Source of the DNA: Rotaria macrura
Lineage: Eukaryota > Rotifera > Eurotatoria > Philodinida > Philodinidae
Reading direction: 5' to 3'
Length of the DNA: 64,000 bases
NCBI GenBank assembly: GCA_900239685.1
Contig: OENT01000620.1
Coordinates: 17,828 to 81,827, forward strand
The number at the start of each line of letters is the position of its first letter. The first letter of the stretch is position 1. A model generated the notes under the pieces. That model did no database searches, was not told the DNA's origin, and saw only the letters and a program-made list of their open reading frames with translations. Shown in pieces: positions 52,568 through 64,000 of the stretch. The position numbers were made by a program, and so were the translations under genes.

Positions 52568-54170
52568 GTTCTTTTTATTTTTATTTTTTAAATGTTTGTT
52601 CTAGCTTTTCATTCTTCATGTGCAACAATGATCTTTCTCTTGACTTTTTCGAATGTAAAATTCATTTTCGCTGTCTTCTCGTATTATACTTGTGTAATCG
52701 TTCGTTTGTTACAGCATCCTTCTAACATGTATCCTTAGTGCAAAGTCGAGTGGGTTTAACATCTTTTTACCAATAGGAAAATGTTTGTTTCGCAAGAGAT
52801 TAGTTCATTCTAATTGAGATCTAGCTTTCTAAAGGTATGCGCTTTAAAACATAGATTTGTGTTAGCGTGAAATGACAAGGCCAAGTATTTGACTATGTTT
52901 ATACTGTTTTTAAATGGGAAAAGGCTGTTATTTTTTTAGTGCAGTTAAGTGAGTAAGGTATGAAAAGAACGAACACTACAATTATTTTGTTTTGACCACT
53001 ACTACATGATTTGTTTGCCACCACTTACACTCGTTGTTTATTTAAAAATGGAATTAGAAAAAAGAGAACGAACGAAAAACGAACTATGATGTCCGATGCT
53101 GTAATATTTTCATAATCATTAGTCATACAACGAGACAATCGTTTCAACTATGCTTCCGAAAGGATGACTAATCTATACCGCTGCATTAGCAGTTACAGCA
53201 TACGTAGTGACATAGCTTCGAATTGTTTTGTCTTCTGTACTTTACTTGTTATTTTGGCCAGTAAAGAAAGCAATAGAGACAAAAAGTAGATGATTCACTA
53301 CACCTGTTGGTCTATAATGTTTGCGTTGCGTTTTTTTATATTGATATTCTGCATGTGTGTTATCAAGTTCGCGTCTATTCTCTCACTCTCTTTTATGTGT
53401 CACCATAGGTCTATTTCGTCTCTTTTCTCATTCGCACCATAAACCAATTTAGATTCTCATAGTCGATAAGTACTCACATACATCATGAATATTTAATTAA
53501 AAGTATCGAACAAGTTATATTTGCATGAGACTCTTTTTATGATAATTGTTTGGTAAATATCTGTACTTGTTCAACGTTCCAATCATTATCGTACGAGGCA
53601 AATCAAGTAACAATACAAAATTAATCTTTTGTTCGATCATAACAATCACGTCGAGAATCTTTTGTTAGTTACCGTCTGGATTACAGATGCGTGTGTTTAG
53701 CACTTTTTCTATCATTCATCATTCCCAAAATGAACGGCAGATCATATAACGGTAGCAGAGTCATTCGTTTCTATTTTTTCTGTCTATCTATTTATTCATC
53801 TATGCACCGGCTGCATTCTTTCCATTTTTTTTTGTATTCTCCCCTGGTTGCATGTTTTCATCTTTCATCAAACAATCATGATGCAACCAATAATCAATAA
53901 ATATACTTGAAGTTAATAGTTGCCAGACATTAGTTCGCTCACCGAACTTAATTGAACGAATCTTTCAATCTTATATCTATGCATAAACAGTGATTATTTT
54001 TATTATTAACATAAATGTCTCTTTACATTTGAACTTTACCAAAGTGATCGATTTGTTGTATTGTTTATAAAATTGGTTTTCTTTATCTTTTTCTTTCTTC
54101 CGTACATTTTTCTCGATTGAACTTGTGGGTGTGAGTATATGTGAGTAACATAGCTTCTTTTCTCTTTTGC

Positions 54171-54193
54171 ACAAACACACACACACACACACA
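54171..54193. repeat. (CA)n microsatellite
   Basis: Run of CA/AC dinucleotides of about 23 bases, about 370 nt upstream of the Rab11-FIP start codon. Confidence 0.85.
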
Positions 54194-54314
54194 TTTATAT
54201 ACACATAGGTTGAACTGTCTTTAGCTTGTCACAACGGAAATCGAATTTTTCTTTGTCGTGCTCTTTCTTCTTCTTCTCTTTTTTGCCATTCTTTTAATTG
54301 GCCTGTTGTAGAAA

Positions 54315-54333
54315 AAGAGAGAGAGAGAGAGAG
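54315..54333. repeat. (GA)n microsatellite
   Basis: GA dinucleotide run of about 19 bases in the presumed promoter of the Rab11-FIP gene. GA runs are GAGA-factor-like sites in insects; whether that holds here is unknown. Confidence 0.8.
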
Positions 54334-54563
54334 CGACGAGGAAGAGAAAGGTGAAGATTGCATCGTTAACATGTCCTCGTTGGTTGAGTGAAATAGTGCA
54401 GTCAGCAACATTAGATAAATAATTATGTGAATATCGCTTTCTACGTATGTGATACCTGTTGACAAAACTATTGTCTTTTTCATTACATTTTCAGATGTTT
54501 TGTTTATTGATAAGAGCATGATTTTCTCGATATTAATCAATGAAGATTTAGTTAAGAATCACA

Positions 54564-57500
54564 ATGATGGATATCGATTTAAAACAAGTTTTTTCCATTC
54601 TTGACGAAAACGACGAAGGCCAAATTCAATTACGCCGTTTCGTAGACGTTGCCAATAATTATTATTCTGACGCTGAAGTAAGTTCAAGTTTATTGTTTGT
54701 TTTTTTTTCAAATATGACCTGGATTCAGAAGCTCTTGACAATCTTTCATTGTGTACCGAAAACTGACTTGATCATTATAGTTGAACATAAAAATACCACA
54801 AAAAAAAACATAAAAATTACGGGCACTTTTAGTGTCAGGTGTGCATATACATATACGTGTGTGTCGCCTCACATTATAAATGCGCCAGTCAAATGTAAAG
54901 GTCATCATTATATTCTCTTGCTTTTCTTCTTTCTCTTATGAACATACTGTACAGTATAAAAACAGAATATATATATATATATATATGCATGCACACATAT
55001 GGACATGTTTGTTCATTCTATTTTAGCAACTTGCTCGTATTACAAAAGCCTTAGATCCAAATAATATTGGTTTAATTAATTTCGAACAATTTTGTGACGG
55101 TATTGCTCAAATAAGTTCACTACAAGGATTGACATTAAAAGAGGTTGCATCTGATTTAACACGTCGCAGTCGAGAAAACTCATTAGTCGAAGATTCGGAT
55201 CGACGAAGTTTGGTAAGAAGAAAAATAAAAAGAAATAGTAAACTTTTTAAATAAACACTGAACTGAGCAAACAGAAGAAGAAGAAGAAGAATATTGAGAA
55301 AGAAAAAAATTCTTCTATATTTTTTTGTATCGTGTAGAGAACAAATCATGGATTCAATTTTTCTTCACTATCTTCTTGGCCCAGTCATATACAAGAAGAG
55401 GTGATAGCAATAAAGCTAAAATAAAATTGTGCTCTAGCTGTTTTTTTTTATCAATTATTGTGATTTTATTCTTCATTTGCAGCTGTCCTAGTTTTTTTCT
55501 TTCTTTTCATTCGTAAATGTTTCAGACTCAAGACGGTAGTACAACGACTTTTAACGAATACGACGTTGAAGGTGATGATCTATTTCATAATAAATTAAAC
55601 ATAACAAACGGTCGCATATCTACATCAACAAATAACACAACGACTACAAAAAAAACTACTCAAAACAATCAGAACAGTAATCGAAATAATTCATCAAGTT
55701 CACCACGATTGGATGGTCAATTGTAAGTTGATTACATAGGAATTAATTGAAGTTGTCGTAATAGCAAGCATAGAATGTATATAGAAATTCTTAACTTATC
55801 GAGGATAAACTCGAATACCTGTTCTAACAGTACAAACTCAGAATACAGCTTAAGTTCAATTCAGGATGTCACGTACGTAACTAGGATTCGACTGTATTGA
55901 AAAATAATTTAAAAAAAAGAACAGAAAGGAGTAATCGTAGATGATCATCTCGATAAGTAGTATAAATACAGATGTACATACTATGATCTGATAAGAAAAA
56001 TAAACGAAACATTTAAATTCAATTTACGATCCGATCGCAGGTGCAGTTGCGAGAGACAAGTATATTATCGAGAAAAAATAATTGTTAGTTTTTTTTATAT
56101 CGAGTCAACTGCAATGATTAATAAAATTTAAAGATTATGTTTTGAATATTCAATTCGAAGAAATTCTTTTTCTCGCGAAAAATCCAGATAACATGACTTT
56201 ATTCTTATGCTTTGTCCGTTATTTTCTATAGCTACGGTGACGAAGAAGAATATTGTGGTGTAGCCGAACCTAATCCAACTAATTATTCATCTGATACAGT
56301 CTATCCACGATCAATATCTCAACGTGCTTCGTATGGTTTATTTTGCTAAAAATTTAGAATATAGTTTTTCTTTTTGTTTATTTCGTCTAGTCATACACTG
56401 AAACGAAATAGTTATTTGCAATCTGTTATATCACCAGAACAAGCCGATCAACAATTACAAGAAACAGTTCATAGAAGATTTTCATATTCAATAATAGTTG
56501 AAACAAAAGAATATTCTATTCTAGGTTGATGAACTACAAAAGAAACTTGAAACATTATCAGAACAAAAACAATCTACAACAGAACGTTTAGCGAAAATCC
56601 AAAGTGAAAATACTGATTTGAAAAGCAGGCATGTCTCGTTTTATTGTTCTATTCTATTGTTTTGTTCATCGTGTTTTTTTGAAACAGATTACTTGCACTT
56701 GAAGATCGTTTTCACGATCTCGAAGGACAACAAGCACGTACAGCAGAAAGTGAGCAACAACGATATCAAGAGTTTATAGTATGTTGACTGATAAATAAAA
56801 AGGAACATTTTTTTTTTACAAAATGAAAATATTTGACTTTCGTAGATTCAAAAAGATCGAACATTTTTACAAGAAAAAGAAGTTTTACAATCAAGGTAAA
56901 AAACTAAACCTGCGATTTTTTTCTCTTTCTCTTACATGTTCAATATAAGAAAAAAATAGTAAAAGATGTTAAAACAAAATTTTAATTCCTACTTTCTAGT
57001 GTTATGAGGTTCGTGATTTTGTTTTCTTTTTTGGATTTTCTTCTTCTTCAATTTACATTTATGTGTTTGTGTGAATATTGGTTATTGCTTATCATATAAC
57101 TTACTTGTAGTTTAGTTTTTGTTCTATAGATATGAATTGATGGTCCCATTTTAACACTTAACTTATAGAAATTAGTATTTCGTATTTTACTGAATATCTA
57201 TACCTTGTTTTTCTCTTCGTAGAATTAATGTGATTGAATCTGAACTAAAACAAACACACAATATAAATGGACAAATGAAAAAAGATGTCAAAGAATTGAA
57301 ACAGGTAAGTTCTTGTGTATACGAATTTTAAATCAGCCAGGAGTTCATCATGGATTTTATTTAATTTTTAAAAACGAAAAAAATGTTCCAATGAACTTAC
57401 AATCAAACAGATTTTCATTGGTTGACATGATTTTATTTCATATTTTTTTCTGATATTAAAACTGTGATAAGTCTTATTCTACCCAAGATAGTATTCCTAA

Positions 57501-59057
57501 AAATATTGCATAAATATATATATATTGAATAATTCATGTTTAACCTTCTAACATGAAATAGTCTATGGAAAAAATTCACTAATTATGGTATGAAAATATT
57601 TAGGAAAAGAAATCTTTTAAACATTATTTTCTATTGAATCCCAATTTTTTCTATGAACAACAGAAATTCTAAGATTTTGTTCATATGAAGAGTCTCTGTG
57701 AATCCGGAACATTGAATACTAAACAGAGTTTTCTCATATTCAGATATGTGTATCGATGAAACTATTTCTACTTGATAATACAGGTTTTTCAAAGTAATAA
57801 GTTAACCATCAAAACTCTTCTTCGAAGATTGACAAGTCGTAGACCGATCAGCAAAATATTCGCTAAATTAGAGTCGTTCTTTATTCTCACTGATGATATT
57901 CCGTCATAGTTGCTTCAGATTAGAGATGTACAAAAGTTCTGCAGTCTGCATGAGGAGAAAATGAATTTTAAACAAAAATGTATTCTGTTTATACAAGAAA
58001 TCGTATAACGTACTATTTTAGAAACTCGATGATGTTGATATTCAACTACATGAAAGTCAAGTACGATGCAATCATCTTGCAGATGATAACAGCAAATTAT
58101 TAGAGCAAATACGTCTACAACATGCAGAACTCGAAGCAGAGAAACTGACTAATGCACAAGTAAGACATTCTGATGAAGTATTGATTTTCTAATTATAAAC
58201 GTACATTATGTATTCTTGTAGCTAGCTGAACAATTAGCACTTGAATCAACACATAATACCTATGGACGTTCATATACACGAACAGAAAGTATTTTGAAAA
58301 CGTCAGAAATGCGCATGGAAGATCTTCTTCTACAACTACAAGAATTAACAGCAGTATGTAGGAGAAAAAGTCGAAATTGACTAAGCTTATTCCGTCCTTG
58401 ATAGGAAAATAATAAACTGAAACAAGAGAATACAGAATTACGACAGAATCCTGTTGTAGCGTAAGTATTATAAACGTGTTACTGGTGTTGTTTTCAGCAA
58501 CTTATTTCCTCATAGTGGTGTTAACGAAGGTCGGCAATTATTGGCAAATCCAGAGACGCCATCATTTGCTGCTGAACTTGAAGTTCTATCCAAAGATGAG
58601 GTATGTGCAAGAATCAAGTTTTAAAAGATTAATAAGAGGCAATGTCGAATCGTTTATTGACTAAAGATAAAGTCCTAATGTTTGATAGTAAATTCATCGC
58701 CCATGTGAATGTGTTCACTATTCTTGTTTTTCTTGATATAAATCTTTGCAGCTAATGAACAAAGTGAGAGATCAATTTTCCATTAATGAACGATTACGTG
58801 AATATATCGAACGAATGTTAACTGTCATCATCGAAAATAGTCCGGAATTACTCGAAGTCACAACGAGTAGTGGTGTATCTATTGGTTCTATGGGAATGTC
58901 GTCAATGAATTATCAACAACAACAACCATCATTGATAACAACAGATAATAAGTCTGTTGCATCACAAAATGTAACATCAACTGAATTGATAAAAAGTGAT
59001 TCAACATCAAAATCAATTCTCACGAAAGAATCGCCCGACAAGTACTGTCGCCTGTAA
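54564..59057 (+). CDS. RAB11FIP3/4: class II Rab11 family-interacting protein (FIP3/4, Nuf-like)
   Basis: Fourteen exons: 54564-54677, 55027-55212, 55526-55722, 56232-56330, 56391-56466, 56525-56628, 56688-56778, 56846-56895, 57223-57304, 58022-58159, 58222-58353, 58405-58460, 58516-58600, 58752-59057; phases close to 571 residues. An EF-hand pair spans about residues 5-75. Both loops are degenerate (DENDEGQIQLRR and LDPNNIGLINFEQF), the second matching FIP3/4. An Asn/Thr/Ser-rich linker follows, then coiled coil at about 190-470. The C-terminal Rab11-binding helix contains LREYIE (Y488, I489, E490), a variant of the YID motif, followed by a Gln/Ser/Thr-rich tail. Class II FIPs link Rab11/Arf6 recycling endosomes to dynein and to the midbody and centrosome. 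Intron 56629-56687 appears to use a GC donor (AG|GCATGT); intron 56467-56524 uses GTTCAT. A second possible terminal exon lies at 59367. AATAAA lies at 60097-60102. Confidence 0.9.
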
Positions 59058-59366
59058 CGTCGACTTTGTTATAAATCTAAACTTAATGCTTTCTTTCTTA
59101 TGCCCTAACAAAAGTCGCATAATCTCTCGTACGCACTTCTCATGCTTCGTCGTTGTTGATTATTATTCTATGCTTTCTATGGGAATCTTTAGTACAGCAC
59201 TTATTTATTTTGATTTAGCAAGCAAACATCTTCATAGTTCTTTTTTTTCGCATGTTTGTTGTCTTCTTTCATTTTGACACATTTAAAACAGTTTTTATAT
59301 TCACCGGTTTTATTCCATGATTATATCTGAACGAATAGTATTAATTTTTATATTACTTTATTTTAG

Positions 59367-59459
59367 CTCGTGACGCTCAATCGACGTTTACGTGAATACA
59401 TCGATAGTCTATTGGTACAAATCCTTACTAATGATCCTAATATACTCGAAAAACAGTAG
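59367..59459 (+). CDS. RAB11FIP3/4: alternative terminal exon of the Rab11-FIP gene with a second Rab11-binding helix
   Basis: Follows the acceptor TTTATTTTAG, is in phase 0 and encodes 30 residues before TAG. It opens with LVTLNRRLREYID, so it carries a canonical YID motif, and continues as the hydrophobic face of an FIP Rab-binding helix, ending ILEKQ. Joined to the exon ending at 58600 it would give a 500-residue protein lacking the Gln/Ser/Thr-rich tail. It resembles the start of the exon at 58752 in layout (a leucine first, LREYI in the middle, an ILE/LLE end), so it looks like a duplicated terminal exon. Its use in transcripts is inferred. Confidence 0.75.
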   Translation, partial: LVTLNRRLREYIDSLLVQILTNDPNILEKQ

Positions 59460-60337
59460 AAAAACAGGAGTCTTCTGATCAAAATCATATAGCTTCATCA
59501 TGGCTTGTTCTTCGTTTTCGAGTTAATATTCTCCTCTTTTTGTATTTGTACAGTATCTTTATTCCTCTTCTAGAGAATGCTTTTTTTCTTGGTTTTTGAT
59601 TTTATCTGATTCGTCTTCTTACAAAATCTTCAAACATATTTATATATATATATATACATATACACACATCCATTTATATATATATATATATACGTATATG
59701 CATATATGTACATTTTTACAAGAAAAACATTCATTTACATCACTAGTCACTCTGATTTAATTCATTTATGTACGGATAAGAGTGATGGTTCTTGTTTTTT
59801 TTTCTTTTTTCCTCATCAGTTTACTCCTACACATTCCATTTGCTGTTTTGGTTTGGTTTTTTCTTCCATCGATCAGTATATGAATATGCCACTATTAATC
59901 AGAAGAAGAAGTTCATGGATATTGTAATCGCTTCTTTTTTGTTTTGTTAAATGTCTTTGTATGATCGAGAGATTTTTCTTTAATTCGCATTTTTTTTTAA
60001 AATACATATTTGTTATGTATCATTTTCTTTTCTTTTTTTTGTTTTTGAAATCTATGTTTTCTCCGGTTGTATACGTATATATCTTGTATAGAGAAAAATA
60101 AAGAAAACATTGGTTTTTGTTTTTACACAGCGCTCTCTTTTTTCTTCCCAAGAAAAGATGTCGGGAGATTGAGCTATGATTGTGTCGATGTATTTGGTTG
60201 GCTGTTGAATTTACGTCAAGATGATATAAGATTTTTCATCGATGAATCAGTCTTCCTCAGGACTATAAATCTTTTATATTCTCGTGCACAAACTCTCTTC
60301 AGATCTTGTTTCTTGTTTCATCATACAACATAGCAAC
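59460..60337. other. Rab11-FIP 3' region and leader of the trefoil gene
   Basis: Two TA runs (about 59640-59656 and 59675-59692), T-rich DNA and AATAAA at 60097-60102, likely the 3' end of the FIP gene. An acceptor-like ACATAG ends 4 nt before the next ATG. No coding candidate. Confidence 0.6.
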
Positions 60338-61188
60338 ATGAATTTTATTGGTAGCCTTGGTAAAAAAGCTATGGACAAAGCCTATGATCTTGCGTCCAAA
60401 GTCGATGGTGGTCGTGATTATCTTACCAATGCAGCTAACACAGTTAATTCATTGGTTAAAGGCAAAGATGCTCGGTAAGAAAAACAAACAATTGCATGAA
60501 TGAAAATTCAAAATTAGCGATCACTTTACATTTTAGTGTCTACTTAAAACCCGGCAATGTAATACAATTTATGTCTCGAGGATCGGCTCGTACAATACAA
60601 ATTATTGTTTCTAAAGACACAAATGAATTGATCTGTGATGCTATTGGTGGTACAGGTCCTTTTTTTCCAAATGCATATTGGCTTGTAGTTTGCGGGCAAC
60701 ATAGTCGTTTTTACTTTCATAATAATTATAATTATCTTGGTATTAAAAATGGTAATATCGTTATAATTCCATCATCAGCCAATGAAAAACCACCAACTGA
60801 AGCTGAATTTCGTGTACTCGATGTCTTAGGTTCAGCTCAAGCTATTTATTTAGAATCTGTCAGTGCACCGGGAAATTTTCTTAACTTTGATGATGATGGT
60901 AAACCTGGTGTTGTCATCAAAACGAAAATAAAAGAAAGAGAATTTCAATTTGAAATTCAATTAGTAAGTTTTTTTTCTGACGTTTTATTCTCGTCTTATT
61001 TACTTTAATTTCTACAGATTGCTTATGGACCTGGTATTCAACCTGAAAAGGATGATAGTTCTATTGAAACATCGGGTGAACCATTACCACCGCCTTATTG
61101 GGCTGTATCAACGGGAGCAACATCAGAAAAACCATCGTTAACTGAAAATACTGCTACGCCATCAGCATCAGCATCAAATACATCATAA
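60338..61188 (+). CDS. beta-trefoil-like intracellular protein with a C-terminal PPxY motif
   Basis: Exons 60338-60474, 60537-60963 and 61018-61188; phases close to 244 residues. There is no signal peptide. Residues 1-45 look helical and amphipathic (GKKAMDKAYDLASKV). About 48-190 contain three weakly similar beta-rich units: VIQFMSRGSARTIQI, then RFYFHNNYNYLGIKNG, then IYLESVSAPGNFLNFDDDG. This pattern resembles FGF/IL-1-like or fascin-like beta-trefoils. The ending, after GEPLPPPYWAV, is Ser/Thr/Pro/Ala-rich. PPPY fits the PPxY ligand of WW domains such as those in NEDD4-type ubiquitin ligases. I do not recognise the family, and the fold assignment is inference. AATAAA lies at 61456-61461. 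The start ATG lies 4 nt after an acceptor-like AG. Confidence 0.75.
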
Positions 61189-64000
61189 GGCGTTTGAGAG
61201 TCCACGCGAATCTCTTGTATGTTACTCTTTAGAAGACTTTATTATTTTTTTTTCTTGTTTACATATTTAATACTGTAAATTGTATGCTAGTGATGGGTTT
61301 GTGTTGTTTTTTTTTATTATATAACAATCAACCATATCACTTATTTTAAAGGAACTCAAGTTTTTCTTACTGTACGCTCTGTTGATTTGCCTATCATGAA
61401 GGTGTACGTCTAGACTTGCAATATTCTTCATCAAATTTTTCAATTTATAAAAAGCAATAAATAAGAATAGATGTGAAAAAAACAATCTAACTAGTCTTAC
61501 TCTTACTCTTCCGAGTATTGTGAATGTATCTATTTGTTTTGGTTGTGTGTTCGATAAAAACAAAACAAAAAAACATCAGTTTGCTCAGTACATTGACTCT
61601 TTATTCTCGTAGGATATCTAAGGTAATTCTATGGATTGCATATATCATTACATCGATTGTGTACTCCGATCATGTGAAAATCGACCTTTTATCCCAAGGA
61701 TTTTGGGACATTTCCTAAAATTTATTGTAATAATGCCGCTAGCAGAACTTTCCTAGAAAATGATGGTATTTTCCCTTTAGAACTCTACAAGCTCTAGTAC
61801 TTTTCCAGTGCTCTGAATGGATGAGACTATACGGTCATGAAGAATTATCTTACTCATCAATTAAGATTTTCAAATTAAATCTGTCACAATTCTTGCTTGT
61901 GTATCAACCAATCGTTGCGGGAACTTTTCTCATAGATTTCATGGATATCCATTGTACAACTGGTTGCACCATCTTTAGTGAGAATATCCAAAGTAACATT
62001 AATCTATGACTTGACCGAACTGAAAGTAAGGAAAGAAAAAGTATATATCGAGCATTCGTTCAATGAGCGAGAAAAGAAAATTATTTATAGCACTTTGATA
62101 TCAATTCCAAGGAAAAACAATTTGATTGAGTGCTCCCTTTATGACCCGAGATAAATAATGTATCTGTCTTTCGAATGAAAAAAGGAGAACAAATATTTTT
62201 CCCATGGTCAAATGGACCGGATGAAATGAATAACAAATATGTCAGCACAATGTCCTCTAGAAAAAGCTTTTTATTGTTTTTCTTTAGTCAGCTTTAGGAA
62301 ACAAGCAGTCTACACTCTAACGGAAAAGGCATTTTACCAAACCCTAAGGATTTGTAATTTCATGAGAAATCTTTTTAGATTTCGTACTCTTGACGGAACC
62401 GTTCTAACTGTGACATGGTACTTAGTTATCATATAGAAGAGCAAAACTTACTTTGATGATTTGATTAACTGCCCTTCAATGTAACTGTGCATGAATAATA
62501 TTCGGAATCAGCAAAATCGAGGGTGTCGGTGTGGGTATGGAAGATCAATGTGAAGCTTCCACGAAGAGCAATCAGGAAATAGATATTTAAAAACCAATCG
62601 AACTCAATCGAAATTTCATCCATCATCATTCAAATAAATACCAAGGGTTGAAAAGCATTTTTCATATGAGAATCTGACCGATTGAAAAACAAATTGGTCC
62701 AAAATGATCAACTACACAGCACAATATACAGACTTAAAAAAACTAATGAAAAGCCCCCACAACTAGACTCTCGATTTCCACCCATCATCGATGAGATCAA
62801 CAATATAGCCACAGGAAACCATGCAGGTAAACTCTACTCTCACATGAAGTCACCATCTAGCTATAAAATATCTACTATCGACAGTTCCCGAAATTTCACC
62901 GTGAAATTAAAATACAACAAACGTGCGCCCCTATGCAGGTATGGAACTTCTGTACTGAATCATCGACTACATTGACACCATCATTGGCAGAAATGAAAAT
63001 CATAAATAATCAGATGAAGAATTGAGTGTTGCATTTAATGATTCTTTCTTCGCAAGCGATCAGTACTACAGGAAAAGATCAAAGAAATCTCAAAATACAG
63101 AAAAATACAGCAAGGCAGGAAGTAAAACCATTTCTGATAACCACACATTTCTTTCTGGTGAAATCAATCATGCGTCATTCTATACAGAAATCACTACTGC
63201 ATTCAATGATTCTCTCATTCTCTTCCGGCTTTTGAGGGAGGGTGTAGAGTGCATGTATTGACGTAGAAGTTCGTCTTTCGACTTCGATAGGACTTCGTGG
63301 CACCCATACACGCTGTGATGCAGTGTGCTTTTATTAAAGTGTCAACCCCTCTTTCTCCTGCATGCACTTACCATGATATGATATGTTTCTTTTTACGGGT
63401 GGCTCCCTCTTTCGTATTCATCGGCTCTTCGTCGCAGCCCCACCTAGTGTAGTGTGGTGTGTTTGTTTATGTATGAGTCCATCTTTCGCGTATGACTACC
63501 CTCCTTGGCACCTGAACTTGGAGTGATGTCTGAGTTGGTTAGAGACTTTTTTCCTAAGCTTTGAACTTTTATCATTTGTTCTATTGTTTACTGTATTGAT
63601 ATGGCTCAAATTTTTTCACCTATCTGTAATGAATCTGCTACTGTGAATGGCTAATCTTATACAAATTGAAAGTTAACATGGAATGTGTATAATTTCTTCA
63701 TAGATATGGACAACAATTGGAACAAACTATTGGAAATTATTTTCCTAAAATAAAAGTATTATCATTGGGAATGAATTTCAAACAGGAGGAAAAAAAGAAG
63801 TTGATACAATAGTGGACTTATTTCGAACTTCGCTTTGGATTAATGCGCACTGTTGGTGTGCTCAGTGTACTTTTAGTTCTGGTAATAGAAAAATGTGTCT
63901 TTACACCTTATCATATGTTTTCCATAACTACTGTGTTGATTCTCAAATTCAATCGCAATCGGAATTGCTTGATGACAGTATCACTAGTCATTTGATCGTG
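61189..64000. other. no gene recognised; composition shift near the end
   Basis: The poly(A) signal of the trefoil gene is at 61456-61461. Open frames at 62682-62975 (97 codons) and 63022-63261 (79 codons) lie in the same area but match nothing I know and show no clear splice structure. From about 63230 to 63540 the sequence is visibly richer in G and C than the rest of the window. It could be a degraded repeat or mobile element. The window ends in AT-rich DNA. Confidence 0.4.

Larger units (their letters stand above)
48921..54563. other. large gene-poor spacer with microsatellites
   Basis: About 5.6 kb with no credible gene. It holds the poly(A) signal of the PAP2 gene and, towards the Rab11-FIP gene, pyrimidine-rich DNA, a CT microsatellite, a CA run and a GA run (entered separately). 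Open frames at 51222-51413, 51787-51972, 53691-53900, 53977-54204 and 54229-54540 are low-complexity or lack motifs. An acceptor-like GATTTAG ends about 13 nt before the next ATG. Confidence 0.5.

Noticed and set aside
62682..63261. Two nearby plus-strand frames (97 and 79 codons) as a possible gene
   Set aside because: No family resemblance, no convincing splice sites joining them and no start context; left as unresolved sequence.
1..64000. tRNA, rRNA, CRISPR, viral or bacterial insertions
   Set aside because: I looked for T-loop motifs, direct-repeat arrays, and polymerase or integrase motifs on both strands and found nothing I can support.

Overview
The window looks like nuclear DNA of a small invertebrate. 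It is AT-rich, and nearly every gene is broken by short GT-AG introns of about 50-70 nt, with a few of 0.3-1.7 kb. The protein set is metazoan: a NHERF-type PDZ adaptor, the centriolar distal-appendage protein FBF1, a class II Rab11-FIP, a TBC1D25-type RabGAP, a p24/TMED cargo receptor, a Patched-domain protein and Ly6-like secreted proteins. A bdelloid rotifer fits best (AT content, intron style, acceptor-like AGs close to many start codons), but this is inference; no rDNA, mitochondrial or other diagnostic marker is present. There is no operon, CRISPR array, tRNA or rRNA that I can support.

Layout. 1-3.0 kb: no gene seen. 3.0-3.9 kb (+): a four-pass membrane protein. 5.7-7.0 kb (-): short TBC1D25-like RabGAP with both catalytic fingers. 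10.5-11.9 kb (+): TMED5-like p24 protein. 13.3-16.0 kb (+): one-PDZ NHERF-like adaptor. 19.1-22.0 kb (+): two single-exon 12-cysteine Ly6-like paralogues that share their upstream sequence, facing a small secreted His/Gly/Ser-rich protein (22.4-22.8 kb, -). 24.4-32.6 kb (+): an 18-exon FBF1 gene with an 812-bp hAT-like non-autonomous transposon in one intron. 34.6-41.1 kb (+): seven-exon Patched-domain protein. 45.9-48.9 kb (+): AUR1-like PAP2 phosphotransferase with its catalytic triad. 54.6-59.5 kb (+): Rab11-FIP3/4-like gene with two alternative terminal exons, each encoding a Rab11-binding helix. 60.3-61.2 kb (+): an intracellular beta-trefoil-like protein with a PPxY tail. The last 2.8 kb contain no gene I can recognise.

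The genes are independent transcription units. Several belong to membrane traffic or cilia (TBC1D25, TMED, Rab11-FIP, NHERF, FBF1, Patched-like), but nothing in the sequence shows they are co-regulated. Exon coordinates were worked out by hand from reading frame, splice dinucleotides and phase. The phases close without a break in every multi-exon model, which supports them, but no transcript data were available.

The most interesting points are the duplicated Rab11-binding terminal exon, the intronic hAT-like element with perfect 13-bp inverted ends and 8-bp target duplications, the AUR1-type sphingolipid-synthase-like enzyme in an animal gene set, the unfamiliar trefoil/PPxY protein, and the Ly6-like pair with conserved promoters.
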